A stretch of DNA of 51,923 bases from contig SHYD01000008.1 in assembly GCA_009692945.1 (NCBI GenBank), positions 1-51,923 on the forward strand, written 5' to 3'. This DNA comes from Dehalococcoidia bacterium. GTDB taxonomy: Bacteria; Chloroflexota; Dehalococcoidia; SHYD01. Positions 42,362 through 51,356 of the stretch are shown in pieces. Each line of letters begins with the position of its first letter. Position 1 is the stretch's first letter. Below the pieces are notes generated by a model. The model was not told where the DNA came from, did no database searches, and saw nothing but the letters and a program-made list of their open reading frames with translations. A program made the translations under genes and the position numbers.

Positions 42362-42820
42362 CTACTCCACCTCCAGGATCAACTCGATCTCAACCGGCGC
42401 GCCCAGGGGTAGCTCCGCCGCCCCCAACGCCAGCCGGGCATGCCGTCCCGAATCGCCGAACACGCTGATGAGCAACTCCGAGGCGCCGTTGGCCACCCGG
42501 GACTGATCGGTGAACCCGGAGGCCGACGCCACGTGCACGCCCAGGCGGACGACGCGGCTCACCTTGTCCAGGCTTCCCAGTTGCTGCTTGGCCACGCTGA
42601 GGGCGTTCAAGGTGGCCCGGCGGGCCGCCTCAACGCCCTCCTCGAGGGTGAACTGGGACCCCAGTTTCCCGACCTTCTGCAGGCGCCCTTCGACCAGAGG
42701 CAGTTGTCCGCTGATGAACAGCAGGTTGCCGCTGCGGGCCGCGGGGTCGTAAGTGGCCACCGGACGGGGGGGCTCCGGCAGCGTGATCCCGAGGTCTTTC
42801 AACTTGCTGTCGATAGTCAT
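42362..42820 (-). CDS. RidA/YjgF family protein
   Basis: The 152-residue protein is of the Rid family's longer subgroup: GNLLFISGQLPLVEGRLQKVGKLG, AARRATLNALSVAKQQLGSLDKV and a C-terminal LPLGAPVEIELILEVE. The Arg that binds imine carboxylates in RidA is replaced at the usual spot (VEIELI instead of VEIE-A with preceding RV), so enamine-deaminase activity is not assured. The ATG at 42820 has GGAG upstream; the frame extends to 42895 without support. The gene is next to the dihydroxyphthalate-decarboxylase-like gene in the same direction. Confidence 0.88.
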   Translation of the reverse strand: MTIDSKLKDLGITLPEPPRPVATYDPAARSGNLLFISGQLPLVEGRLQKVGKLGSQFTLEEGVEAARRATLNALSVAKQQLGSLDKVSRVVRLGVHVASASGFTDQSRVANGASELLISVFGDSGRHARLALGAAELPLGAPVEIELILEVE

Positions 42821-42929
42821 TGGGTGGGGCTCCGTAGCGGTTCCAGGTTGAAGGCTGCCCAATTCTACCATGAGGCGATTCCCCTCGCGCCTCACTGTCG
42901 TAGCCGTGCAAGGCAGGGGTGCGTCCGAG

Positions 42930-42948
42930 GGCGGGTTTGAAACCCGCC
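42930..42948. repeat. Small palindrome
   Basis: GGCGGGTTT-G-AAACCCGCC is a perfect 9-bp stem between the divergent RidA and FAH genes. Similar GGCGGGTTT palindromes are common intergenic repeats in many bacteria. No T-run follows, so it is not a classical terminator. Confidence 0.6.
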
Positions 42949-43013
42949 GCTACAACAACATCCGAATCTGCGGAAATCTGTAAAACCTGTGGATGACATT
43001 CTGATCCGAACGC

Positions 43014-43043
43014 TTGACGGCGGCGGCGGCCCCGGACTATAAC
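43014..43043 (+). promoter_or_regulatory. Promoter of the FAH-family gene
   Basis: TTGACG (43014..43019) and TATAAC (43038..43043) are 18 bases apart, 34 bases before the ATG at 43078. Near-consensus hexamers make this one of the clearest promoters in the window. Confidence 0.7.
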
Positions 43044-43077
43044 TGGGGCACCCAACGCCAATCAGGAGGACACGAAC

Positions 43078-44001
43078 ATGAAGCTGGCACTGTATAACGA
43101 CCACCGCCCCGGTCTGCTCAAGGGCGATGCCGTGGTGGACATCTCCGACACCGTCAAGGGCGTGGCAGGCCGCAACGGCCAGGAGACGATGGAGGGGATC
43201 ATCTCCAACTTCGAGAGCCTGCGCCCCGCGCTCCAGGCCCAGTTGGACAGCGGCAAGGCCACCCCACTCTCCCAGGTGAAACTCCGCTCGCCATTGCCGC
43301 GGCCGGGCAAGATCATGATGATGGGCACCAACTACCTGGAGTTCACCGGCGGCGCGCCCTTCCCCATCTTCGGGTTCCTGAAGTCGCCCGAGGCGATATT
43401 GGACACCGGCGGCACCATCGAACTGCCGCCCGACAACTTCGTCATCTGCCATCACGAGGCCGAGTTCGGCGTGGTGGTCGGCAAGAAGGGCCATCGCATC
43501 AGCGAGGCCAACGCCTTCGACCACATCTTCGGCTACACCTGCTGCGTCGATGTGTCGGCCCGCTACTTCCCGGACCTGGCCAACACGCTGCTGGGCAAGT
43601 CCTACATGGGGTTCCATCCCCTGGGCCCCTGCATCCTGACCAAGGACGAAGTTCCGGACCCCTACGCCCTCAAGATCCAACTGTGGGTCAACGGCGAATT
43701 GCGCCAGGACTTCGGCAACGACGATATGGGCCACAAGATCCCGGAGTGCATCGCCTACTTCAGCGCCCGCACCATGCTGAATCCGGGCGACGTCTTCTCC
43801 CTCGGCACCAACCATCAGGGCCTCGGCGCCCTGCAAGACGGCGACCACGTGGAGATGGAGATCACCAAGATCGGCCGCATCACCTTCGACATCACCGACC
43901 CTCTCAAGCGGTCGTGGCCCAAGGGCATCGACCGGTCCATCGGCGAGAACGTCAAAACGAGGCTGCTGGCGCACCAGGCTGAGTTGGCCGCCAAGAAGTA
44001 A
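43078..44001 (+). CDS. Fumarylacetoacetate hydrolase family protein
   Basis: The 307-residue FAH-fold protein has PRPGKIMMMGTNYLEF, the metal-ligand HHEAEFGVVVG (E127, E129) and FGYTCCVDVSAR (D158), then MGFHPLGPCILTKDEV and MLNPGDVFSLGT. FAH-family members hydrolyse or decarboxylate beta-dicarbonyl acids in aromatic catabolism, or decarboxylate oxaloacetate. All metal ligands are present. AGGAGG precedes the ATG. The divergent neighbours (RidA, dihydroxyphthalate-decarboxylase-like) fit an aromatic or keto-acid theme. Confidence 0.9.
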   Translation: MKLALYNDHRPGLLKGDAVVDISDTVKGVAGRNGQETMEGIISNFESLRPALQAQLDSGKATPLSQVKLRSPLPRPGKIMMMGTNYLEFTGGAPFPIFGFLKSPEAILDTGGTIELPPDNFVICHHEAEFGVVVGKKGHRISEANAFDHIFGYTCCVDVSARYFPDLANTLLGKSYMGFHPLGPCILTKDEVPDPYALKIQLWVNGELRQDFGNDDMGHKIPECIAYFSARTMLNPGDVFSLGTNHQGLGALQDGDHVEMEITKIGRITFDITDPLKRSWPKGIDRSIGENVKTRLLAHQAELAAKK

Positions 44002-44026
44002 CCAACCGGCGGTTTTCAACGGCGGC

Positions 44027-44042
44027 CCGGTCGCTCGACCGG
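44027..44042 (+). terminator. Possible stem-loop after the FAH-family gene
   Basis: CCGGTCG-CT-CGACCGG (7-bp stem, tight loop) lies 25 bases after the stop. It has no T-run, so factor-independent termination is uncertain. Confidence 0.35.
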
Positions 44043-44093
44043 ACCGCTTGTTGCTCCCGGATGCGGGCAACGGGAAGTGCATGAGGGGCGGGT

Positions 44094-44274
44094 ATTCATC
44101 ACCCACATCTTCCCGCCGTGGCATGAAGCGGTGAAACGACGAACATCGAACGCTGTGGAAACTTCTCGCGGGGCTCGAAGGGTATCATCTGCCGATGGCG
44201 CGGCGGCCGTTACTGTTCGAGCGGAGCGAGAATCTGCGTCGTCTTACCGGTATCCACTGGAGGTGGCAACGGGG
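44094..44274. repeat. Family A miniature element, copy 3 (diverged)
   Basis: Internal blocks GTGGAAACTTCTCGC, GCTCGAAGGGTAT and TACTGTTCGAGC with GAGAATCTGCGTCGTC match the other copies. The left end ATTCATCACCCACATCT corresponds to the ATTCGTTACCCA end at 46625. The right end is degraded and no target duplication is seen. The rest of the gap 44002..44432 shows nothing else apart from a short stem-loop. Confidence 0.6.
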
Positions 44275-44432
44275 TAGCAGGGAGGGAGCGCTGGCGCACG
44301 CTCCACAGCTTTCGCGCCCGGAACGAACCCTAGCCAGCCCCCACCGGATTCAGTAAACTGTGCGGGTGACGCGGCGGGCGGCGAGCCGTTCCGGGGCCGG
44401 GCTGCCCGCTATCTTCAGGCCAGGAGTGCTCG

Positions 44433-46469
44433 ATGTTCCCCACCCAAGGAACGCTGTTCAACGTGATACCGGGGTCGCTGCTGCTGGCGGCGGCCGTGCT
44501 GTTCTCCATCGTCGTGTTCGTCCGGGCGATCTGGATCAAAGTCATCGCCCCCGTCCGGCGCGGCCGCCCGCTCTACCGCTTCGACCGCTGGCCGGAGCGG
44601 ATCGGGCGCTTCCTGGTGTACGTCATCGCCCAGCGCAAAGTTTTTGAGAACTCCTACTCCGGGGTGCTGCACGCCCTCATTTTCTGGGGCTTCATCATCT
44701 GGCAGCCCTTCACCCTCAACCTGGTGCTGGAGGGTTTGAGCGAAACCTTCACTCTTAACACCCTGCTGGGCCCCATCTGGAAGGCGTACATCTTTGTAGC
44801 TGAACTGGCCACGGTGGGCGTGCTGATCGGGGTGGGCATGGCGTTGTACCGCCGGGCGGTGTTGCGGCCGGCCTTCCTGCACACCGCCCGGGACGCCTAC
44901 CTCATCCTGGCGATGATCGGCGGCCTCATGCTGACCTACTTCCTGTCCGAGGCGTTCCGGCTGTCCGGCGAGGGGATCACCGATGCGTTCTACGCACCGG
45001 TGTCGCTTTGGCTCAGCGGATGGGTAACGGCGAGCGGGGTGTCGCACGACACCGCCAACAACGTGTTTGGCGGGCTGTGGCTGTTCCACGTCTCGATCTT
45101 CCTCGGCTTCCTGATGTACATCCCGTACTCCAAGCACCTGCACCTGCTGGCGGCGCCTTTCAACATCCTGTTCCAGAACCTGGAGCCGAGGGGGGCGCTC
45201 CAGCCCATCCGCGACATCGAGCAGCAGGAGCACTTCGGCGCGGGTCGGCTGGAGGACCTGAGTTGGAAACAGGTGCTCGACTTCGACACCTGCACCGAGT
45301 GCGGCCGCTGCACCGAAGCCTGCCCGGCTTACGCCACTGACAAGCCGCTCTCGCCCCGGGACCTGATCCTGGACATGAAGGCTTTCGCCCACGGTGAGCC
45401 ACCGATGCACCAGCGCGAGGCGCTGCACGGACGGGTCGAGTTTGCGGCGTTGGATGGCAACATTCCGTTGGTGGCCGGGATCGTCCACGAAGAGACGCTG
45501 TGGGCCTGCGTCACCTGCGGCGCCTGCATGGAGGCGTGCCCGGTGTTCATTGAGCACGTCCCGACCATCATCGACATGCGCCGCTTCCTGGTGATGGAGC
45601 AGAGCAAGATGCCCGAAGCGGCGGAGGCCGCGTTGGTTAGCATGGAGCGTCGGGGCCACCCCTGGCGCGGCACCCAGCACAACAGGGTCGATTGGATGAA
45701 CGGGCTCGACCTCAAGGAGTTCGACGACGGCGACCAGGTGGAGTACCTGTACTGGGTGGGCTGCTCGGGCGCACTGGAGGACCGTAACCGCAACGTTACC
45801 GCGGCTATGATCAAGATCCTAAAGGCCGCCAAGGTGAACTTCGGCGTGCTGGGACCGCTGGAGTCGTGCACCGGCGACCCGGCCCGGCGGCTGGGGAACG
45901 AGTATCTCTACCAGACGATGGCCCAGCAGAATATCGACCTGTTCAACACCCGCAAGGTGCGCAAGGTCATCACCCAGTGCCCCCACTGCTTCAACACCAT
46001 CAAAAACGAATATCCCCAGTTCGGCGGCAAATACGAGGTGGTCCACCACACCGAACTGATCGCAGGGCTGCTGCGGGAGGGACGGCTGAAGCTGAAGAAC
46101 ACCTTCGAGGGCGAGACCATCACCTACCACGACTCCTGCTATCTCGGACGCCACAACGGCGTCTACGACGCTCCGCGCGAGATCGCCAACGCGCTCCCCG
46201 GCGCCAACGTGGTCGAGATGAGCCGCAACCGGGAGAACAGCTTCTGCTGCGGCGCCGGCGGCGGGCACATGTGGATGGAGGAGAAGACCGCCAAGCGCAT
46301 CAACTGGACCCGCACCGAGATGGCGCTGGATGCCGGCGCCACCACGGTGGGGACCGCCTGCCCCTTCTGCGTCATCATGTTCGAGGACGGGATCCGGGGC
46401 CGGAACGCCGAGGAGAAACTCAAAGTACAGGACCTGGTGGAGATGGTGGCCCAGGCGATCGACGATTAG
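44433..46469 (+). CDS. Membrane Fe-S oxidoreductase, ETF:menaquinone oxidoreductase-like (EtfD/FadF type)
   Basis: The 678-residue protein has an N-terminal NarI-like membrane part with five or so helices and conserved His (VLHALIFWGFIIWQPF, WLFHVSIFLGFLMYIPYSKHLH). Two ferredoxin-type 4Fe-4S motifs follow (CTECGRCTEACP and CVTCGACMEACP), then two CCG domains ending SCTGDPARRLGNE...CPHC and FCCGAGGG...CPFC. This is the architecture of FadF/EtfD (Rv0338c-like), which passes electrons from ETF in fatty acid oxidation to menaquinone. No etfA/etfB is adjacent. The ATG at 44433 has AGGAG upstream. Confidence 0.88.
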   Translation: MFPTQGTLFNVIPGSLLLAAAVLFSIVVFVRAIWIKVIAPVRRGRPLYRFDRWPERIGRFLVYVIAQRKVFENSYSGVLHALIFWGFIIWQPFTLNLVLEGLSETFTLNTLLGPIWKAYIFVAELATVGVLIGVGMALYRRAVLRPAFLHTARDAYLILAMIGGLMLTYFLSEAFRLSGEGITDAFYAPVSLWLSGWVTASGVSHDTANNVFGGLWLFHVSIFLGFLMYIPYSKHLHLLAAPFNILFQNLEPRGALQPIRDIEQQEHFGAGRLEDLSWKQVLDFDTCTECGRCTEACPAYATDKPLSPRDLILDMKAFAHGEPPMHQREALHGRVEFAALDGNIPLVAGIVHEETLWACVTCGACMEACPVFIEHVPTIIDMRRFLVMEQSKMPEAAEAALVSMERRGHPWRGTQHNRVDWMNGLDLKEFDDGDQVEYLYWVGCSGALEDRNRNVTAAMIKILKAAKVNFGVLGPLESCTGDPARRLGNEYLYQTMAQQNIDLFNTRKVRKVITQCPHCFNTIKNEYPQFGGKYEVVHHTELIAGLLREGRLKLKNTFEGETITYHDSCYLGRHNGVYDAPREIANALPGANVVEMSRNRENSFCCGAGGGHMWMEEKTAKRINWTRTEMALDAGATTVGTACPFCVIMFEDGIRGRNAEEKLKVQDLVEMVAQAIDD

Positions 46470-46567
46470 CTATCGCCGCCGGGCGTGCTCCGACATCGGC
46501 AGCGTTTCGCACTCGTCCCCCCGAGTTTGCGTGCGAGGGCACACCCCTGGGGACCGAATCAGCCTCC

Positions 46568-46603
46568 AGTAACCGTTCGGAGGCCATGCCCCGAACGGTT
46601 ACT
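46568..46603. repeat. 36-bp foldback with 13-bp perfect arms
   Basis: AGTAACCGTTCGG, a ten-base loop, then CCGAACGGTTACT. It lies 98 bases after the Fe-S oxidoreductase stop. The arms resemble the GTAAC...TTCGG terminal repeats of the element at 29368..29700, so it may be a minimal terminal-repeat pair. Alternatively it is a transcription-end hairpin, though no T-run follows. Confidence 0.65.
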
Positions 46604-46624
46604 GACTCCCCCTCCTCGTTAGGC

Positions 46625-46807
46625 ATTCGTTACCCACAACTCAGTGGATCTCGGTAAGACGGCGCAGATTCTCGCTCCGCTCGAACAGTAACAGCCGCCG
46701 CGCCGTCCGCAGGGATACCCTTCGAGCCCTGCGATAAGTTTCCACTGACCTCTGGCGTTCGCGGTGCAGCCGCTCCCGCCAACGCCAGAAAGATATGGGT
46801 AACGAAT
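46625..46807. repeat. Family A miniature element, copy 4 (12-bp perfect TIR)
   Basis: ATTCGTTACCCA (46625..46636) and its exact inverse TGGGTAACGAAT (46796..46807) bound a 183-bp element in the opposite orientation to copies 1-3. Internal blocks are CGCAGATTCTCGCTCCGCTC and ATACCCTTCGAGCCCTGC. No clean target duplication is visible. Confidence 0.75.
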
Positions 46808-46844
46808 AGCCTGGTGGGAGGGGGGTGAGGAGTTGATATGATCA

Positions 46845-46872
46845 AAAACGGGCGCCATTCGGCGCCCGTTTT
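46845..46872 (-). terminator. Terminator of ftsH
   Basis: AAAACGGGCGCC and GGCGCCCGTTTT form a 12-bp stem with a 4-base loop. On the minus strand it ends in TTTTT, 18 bases after the ftsH stop; the symmetry would also work on the plus strand. Confidence 0.85.
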
Positions 46873-46889
46873 GGGGCTGCTTCGGTGGT

Positions 46890-48788
46890 TCACCCGGCCA
46901 CGGGCTGCTCCGCCGTGGCCGTGGCCGCTGCCGCCGCTGCGGCTCCAAGCTGAGGGACCCTGGGTTTGCCAACGGCCGGCAGGTCACGGAAGATCTGCTC
47001 CAACTCCTGGCCTTCCAGCGTCTCCTGGGCGATCAGCCGTTCGGCCAGCCGGTCGAGTTTGCCGCGGTGAATGGTGAGGATCTCCTCGGCACGCTGATAG
47101 GCGTCAGCGAGGAAATCCTGCACCTCGGTGTCGATATCCTCGGCGATCTTCTCGCTGTAGTTGCGCTGCTCCGAGATCTCCCGGCCCAGGAACACCAGTT
47201 CCTCCTTGCGGCCGAAGGTGCGGGGGCCAAGCTTTTCGCTCATACCGTACCGGGTGACCATGGTCCGGGCGATATTGGTGGCCCGTTCGATATCGTTGCC
47301 AGGGCCGGTGGTCGACTCGCCGAACACCAGCTTCTCCGCCACCAGGCCCCCCATCAGGGTGGCCAACTGATCCCGGAACTGGGTCTTGGTCCAGGTGTAG
47401 CGGTCTTCCTCCGGCAGGAAGCGGGTGTAGCCACCCATCATGCCGCGGGCGACGATGCTGATCTTGTGCACCGGATCGGCGTGGGGAAGCATTCGCCCCA
47501 CCAGGGCATGACCTCCTTCGTGATAGGCGGTGAGTTCTTTCTCCCACGGGGAGATGATGCGGCTCTTGCGTTCCGGTCCCGCCACCACCCGGTCCACCGC
47601 CTCTTCAAGCTCCGACGATCCGATGGCCGTCTTGTTGCGCCGCGCCGCGAGGATGGCCGCCTCGTTCACCATGTTGGCCAGGTCAGCCCCGGTGAAGCCG
47701 GGGGTCTGCTTGGCCAGCACGCCGAGCTCAATATCGGCGTCCAGCGGTTTGCCCTTGGTATGCACCTGGAGGATGTTGGTGCGGCCGACAATATCGGGCC
47801 GGTCCAGCACCACCTGGCGGTCGAACCGGCCGGGACGCAGCAGCGCCGGGTCCAACACGTCCGGCCGGTTGGTGGCCGCGATGACGATGACGTTGGTGTT
47901 GGTATCGAACCCGTCCATCTCCACCAGGATCTGGTTCAGGGTTTGCTCCCGCTCGTCGTGGCTGCCGCCGAGGCCGCTCCCCCGTTGGCGGCCGACCGCG
48001 TCGATCTCGTCGACGAACACAATACAGGGTGAATTCTTCTTGGCCTGCTCGAACAGATCCCGGACCCGGGAGGCGCCCACGCCGACGAACATCTCGACGA
48101 ACTCGCTGCCGCTGATGGAGAAGAAGGGCACGCCCGCCTCTCCCGCTACGGCGCGGCTGAGCAGGGTCTTGCCAGTGCCCGGCGGGCCGACCAGCAGCAC
48201 ACCCCTCGGGATGCGGGCGCCCAGGGCCGAGAACTTTTCGGGGTACTTGAGGAACTCCACCACCTCTTGGAGCTCCTGCTTCGCCTCATCGACTCCGGCC
48301 ACGTCGGAGAACGTGACCGTAGGCCGGTTGCCGGAGAACATGCGGGCCCGGCTCTTGCCGAAGCTCAGCGCTTGGTTGTTGGTGCCCTGGGTCTGGCGCA
48401 TCATGAACAGCAGCAGGCCGGCGATGAGGATCACCGGGAAAATGTTGGCGAACAAACTCAGGACCACCCCGAACTGGTTCGGTTCCTTCACCACCACCTG
48501 AATGTTGGTCTTGCTCAGGTCGACGCCGCCCAGCCGGAGCACATCCAACACGTTGGCGCCGGTCTCCTTGCGGGTGCGCACCTTATCGCCGCTGTTCAGG
48601 TGGACGGTCAGGGTGTCGCCCTGGACCTCGATCCGCTGCACCTCGTTGTTGCGCGCCTTCGCCAGCATCTCGGTGACGTCGACATCGCGCCCCGGCTGCG
48701 CCGGCAGGAAGAGGGTGTAGAACACCGCCAGCAACGCAACACCGGCAAGGAGGTAGATGAAGCCGTTTCGCAGCCGTTTGGGATCCAT
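46890..48788 (-). CDS. ftsH: ATP-dependent zinc metalloprotease FtsH
   Basis: This is a membrane-anchored AAA+ protease that degrades damaged and regulatory proteins. The 632-residue product has two N-terminal membrane helices (residues about 10-28 and 113-131) around an extracytoplasmic domain. Walker A GPPGTGKT (201-208), Walker [10 protein letters not shown], the SRH region [19 protein letters not shown], and the zinc motif HEGGH (423-427) follow, with a later [11 protein letters not shown]. An Ala-rich tail ends it. I choose the ATG at 48788, with GGAG upstream, rather than the open frame to 48854, which runs into the promoter. Confidence 0.97.
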   Translation of the reverse strand: MDPKRLRNGFIYLLAGVALLAVFYTLFLPAQPGRDVDVTEMLAKARNNEVQRIEVQGDTLTVHLNSGDKVRTRKETGANVLDVLRLGGVDLSKTNIQVVVKEPNQFGVVLSLFANIFPVILIAGLLLFMMRQTQGTNNQALSFGKSRARMFSGNRPTVTFSDVAGVDEAKQELQEVVEFLKYPEKFSALGARIPRGVLLVGPPGTGKTLLSRAVAGEAGVPFFSISGSEFVEMFVGVGASRVRDLFEQAKKNSPCIVFVDEIDAVGRQRGSGLGGSHDEREQTLNQILVEMDGFDTNTNVIVIAATNRPDVLDPALLRPGRFDRQVVLDRPDIVGRTNILQVHTKGKPLDADIELGVLAKQTPGFTGADLANMVNEAAILAARRNKTAIGSSELEEAVDRVVAGPERKSRIISPWEKELTAYHEGGHALVGRMLPHADPVHKISIVARGMMGGYTRFLPEEDRYTWTKTQFRDQLATLMGGLVAEKLVFGESTTGPGNDIERATNIARTMVTRYGMSEKLGPRTFGRKEELVFLGREISEQRNYSEKIAEDIDTEVQDFLADAYQRAEEILTIHRGKLDRLAERLIAQETLEGQELEQIFRDLPAVGKPRVPQLGAAAAAAATATAEQPVAG

Positions 48789-48844
48789 TGGGCGCTCCAA
48801 CTGCACGAGAACAGACAGGCTCTTGCTGATGCGGTCTTTGGAAC

Positions 48845-48853
48845 AGTATAGCA
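48845..48853 (-). promoter_or_regulatory. Extended -10 promoter of ftsH
   Basis: TGCTATACT on the minus strand is an extended -10 element, about 57 bases upstream of the ftsH ATG. The -35 region is weak. Confidence 0.5.
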
Positions 48854-48946
48854 AACTGGCGGCGTTCCGGTCGGGGGTCCGGCCCGTGGTTAGGAGTTAA
48901 GACGACCATGAGGGTACGCCCCTCGACGCTGAATTCCTACCCATGC

Positions 48947-49125
48947 GTAAGAGGTAACATTCGCCTCGATCTCAGTCGGGCGACGCAGTTTCTCGCTTCG
49001 CTCGAACGAAAATGAGCCGCCGCGCGATCGCAGGAAACACTCTTCGCGCTCCGCGAGAAGTTTCCATAGCTTTCGCCGTCCGTCTTGGCATCCTTGCTTG
49101 CGTGCACTCAATTGTGAACTCTTAC
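48947..49125. repeat. Family A miniature element, copy 5 (179 bp)
   Basis: Ends are GTAAGAGGTAACATT and (inverse) GTAAGAGTTCACAATT. The flanks ACCCATGC (48939..48946) and CCCCATGG (49126..49133) match at six of eight bases. Internal blocks are TCTCGCTTCGCTCGAACG and ACTCTTCGCG with CGCGAGAAGT (stem). A family B element begins 8 bases further on. Confidence 0.8.
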
Positions 49126-49133
49126 CCCCATGG

Positions 49134-49500
49134 GTATCTATTCAGGCATCAGGGGCTGCTGCTCGGCCGTTTGCCCCCACCCCCAGGAAAAAGAGAGGAT
49201 TTTGTTCCTGGGGGAACACCCCAAGACCCCCGGCAGGATGACTTCGCCCCCTGCACCCCCGTTCCCAACCTGCGTTCCACTGGATGATCCGAAACAGGGC
49301 GCGAAGTGGGGGTACCACTCAGAGTTCATCGGTCAGCAACCTTGGGAGCAGGAGTCCAGAGGGCAGCAGCCCTTTGGCGGGGGATTTTGGGGGTGCCCCC
49401 CAAAAAGTACAAAACCCCTCTTTTTCGGCGGGGTGGGGCAAAAGAAGTGGTGACTGCCTATGTTAGTGACAACTTGTCACCCGAAGTCTGAACTCTTACC
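49134..49500. mobile_element. Family B C-rich element, copy 5 (367 bp, perfect TSD)
   Basis: Ends are GTATCTATTCAGGCATC and (inverse) GTAAGAGTTCAGACTTC. A perfect 8-bp duplication CCCCATGG flanks it (49126..49133 and 49501..49508). Two C-rich arms face each other: CCCACCCCCAGGAAAAAGAG on the left and CCCCTCTTTTTCGGCGGGGT on the right. The left duplication doubles as the right flank of the family A copy ending at 49125. No coding potential; together the two elements fill most of 48789..49594. Confidence 0.85.
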
Positions 49501-49594
49501 CCCATGGAGCCGGTTTGACCGCGGTTGGCCTTCGTGGTAGGTATTCGAGTTAGGGATAGGGACAGCGCATAGAGAACGTCAAAAGGGGGATACC

Positions 49595-50747
49595 ATGGCA
49601 CTGGGGTCGAGAGTGAACCGCCGCGCCTTCATCGGTACTGCTGCTGCCGCCGCCGCCTGCGCACCCGCCGCCATGCCGCCCGCTGCCGCGCCGCCGGCGG
49701 CGCAAACCGCCCCCGCGCAGAGAGCGGCCTGGGAAGCCGAATGGGACCGCTTGGTGACGGCCGCCAAACAGGAGGGGGAAGCTCTCGCTCTTCACTTTGG
49801 CCGGCACCGGCTATCGCAAGGCGGCCGAGGCCTTCCAGACCGCGTTCGGCATCACGGTCGACCACAGCAGCGAAAGCACGGCCAGCATCTGGGTGCCCAA
49901 GATGGAGAAGAAGCGCGAGGCCGGCATCTACAGCTACGACGCCGTCGTGGTGCCGCCCAACAGCGCCCTGATTCGCCTGAAACCCAAGGGCGCCTGGGAC
50001 CCCATTCGACCCCTCATCTTCCGGCCCGACGTGCTGGACGACAAGATGTGGCGGGAGGGCTTCGAGAAGCAGTTCATCGACCTCGACAAGCAGTACGCCT
50101 TCGGCTACAGCTTCGACGTGGCGCATACCGTCGCTATCGACAACACCACGGTGCGCCCTGACGAAATCAGGGGCATGCGCGACCTGACCGACCCCAAGTG
50201 GAAGGGCCGGATCATGATCAGCGACGTCCGCCATGGGTCGATCTGGATCGCGATGCGATCGGTCCGGGCCACGGCGCCGGGGGCCGACGACCTGATCAAG
50301 AAGCTGTTCATCGACCAAGAACCCACCTACATCCGGGAGGACCGGGCCAAGGCCGAGGCAGTGGTGCGGAAGCGTTCCGCCATCGGCATCGGGATCCTGT
50401 TGCCACCGCTCCAGGAGTTCCGGGACGCAGGGGTGGCCAATCACGTGGAGTTCCTGGACCGCCCCGAGATCGACTACGCCACCACCTACGCGGTGCTGGT
50501 GTACAACAAAGCGCCCCACCCCAACGCCGCCAAGCTGTTCATCAACTGGTTCCTCAGCAAGGAGGGCCAGATCGCCTTTTGCAAGGAGCTCCCCATGAAC
50601 AGCGCCCGCACCGACGTGCCGCCGTTCAACAAGGACGGCATCGCCACGCCAGGAGCGAAGTACTACTTCGCCAAACACGAGAGCGAGTACGCCAAGCAGA
50701 CGGAGACGTTGAACTTCCTGACGGCGCTGCTGGGCCTCAGCAACTGA
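49595..50747 (+). CDS. Tat-exported solute-binding lipoprotein (iron-type ABC binding protein), frameshifted at 49774..49778
   Basis: The protein starts MALGSRVNRRAFIGT: a twin-arginine signal (NRRAFIG) leading to an Ala-rich lipobox-like AAAAAACAP, then a Pro/Ala linker and EWDRLVTAAKQEG. One extra G in the GGGGG run at 49774..49778 shifts the frame. With four Gs it reads EGKLSLFTLAGTGYRKAAEAF and continues unbroken to 50747, about 383 residues. The body (SYDAVVVPPNSALIRL, DLTDPKWKGRIMISDVR, AVLVYNKAPHPNAAKLFINW, LSKEGQIAFCKE) is typical of Fe3+-type (FutA/AfuA-like) extracellular solute-binding proteins. No permease or ATPase gene is next to it; the substrate is unknown. Confidence 0.85.
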
Positions 50748-50992
50748 CGGTGCGGGGGCCGGCGGTTGTGGCGGAGGCCGCGAGGGGCACGGGCGGCCCG
50801 CTTGGTGGCAGGAAGACTGCCGCTAGGCGCCGCGTCAGCTGTAGCGACGGCCCCCCGTGGTCGCCCGGCGGCGAACCACAAGGACGCCCGGCGGCGGGGG
50901 ATACCAGGTGCACGAGGGCGGCAGCCTCTGCCGGGGGAGTGGCTCATAACCCCCGAACCCCTGACATTGCTGTGAACAGGCGGTGGCTCACC

Positions 50993-51172
50993 AGGAACCG
51001 CATCCCCTCCAGGGGTGTCCAGCGGGTCTGCCGCTGGCGGGGAGTGTGAGGGGACGACCCCTCACACTCCATCTCTTTATTTCTCCTCCGGCGGGGACGG
51101 GTCAAGGGGCGTGCCCCGTCCGCCATGAGTGATCTTGGGGGAGGTCGCCGTCCTAACCGTTTCATGACCCGG
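50993..51172. repeat. Family C intergenic repeat, copy 2
   Basis: This is the counterpart of 26141..26316: GGGGTGTCCAGCGGGTCT, CGCTGGCGGGGAGTGTGAGG, a perfect GTGTGAGGGG/CCCCTCACAC-like stem, GGGGCGTGCCCC, and AGGTCGCCGTCCTAAC. The preceding 50748..50992 is GC-rich with a weak C-rich-repeat fragment (GGCGGCAGCCTCTGCCGGGG near 50921) and no gene. Confidence 0.6.
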
Positions 51173-51223
51173 TGGTGTCCCCTGTGTCATGGGCGTCTGA
51201 ATAGATACGCCCGTGAGGCCCAG

Positions 51224-51253
51224 TTGACGCTCCGTTCCGGACCCGCCTAGACT
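51224..51253 (+). promoter_or_regulatory. Promoter of tRNA-Val
   Basis: TTGACG (51224..51229), 18-base spacer and TAGACT (51248..51253), ending 17 bases before the tRNA. Confidence 0.6.
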
Positions 51254-51270
51254 GGGGTGGAAGCCACGGG

Positions 51271-51347
51271 GGGCGATTAGCTCAGCTGGTTAGAGCGTCT
51301 GTTTTACACGCAGAAGGTCACAGGTTCGAGCCCTGTATCGCCCACCA
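51271..51347 (+). tRNA. tRNA-Val (anticodon UAC)
   Basis: The cloverleaf closes fully. The acceptor GGGCGAT pairs with ATCGCCC, the D stem GCTC with GAGC, and the anticodon stem TCTGT with GCAGA (one G-T) around loop TTTACAC (anticodon TAC). The T arm is ACAGG-TTCGAGC-CCTGT, and an encoded ACCA end closes the gene. It reads GUA (and probably other GUN) valine codons. A tyrosine recombinase gene begins 134 bases downstream, so its 3-prime end is a likely attachment site. Confidence 0.97.
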
Positions 51348-51356
51348 CAAACCTAG

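Noticed and set aside
42930..42948. GGCGGGTTTGAAACCCGCC as a terminator for RidA or FAH genes
   Set aside because: It lies in a divergent promoter region upstream of both genes and has no T-run.
46625..46807. Family A repeats as CRISPR units or riboswitches
   Set aside because: Copies are dispersed singly with no spacers, and target duplications point to transposition. A riboswitch would be expected at a constant place relative to genes.
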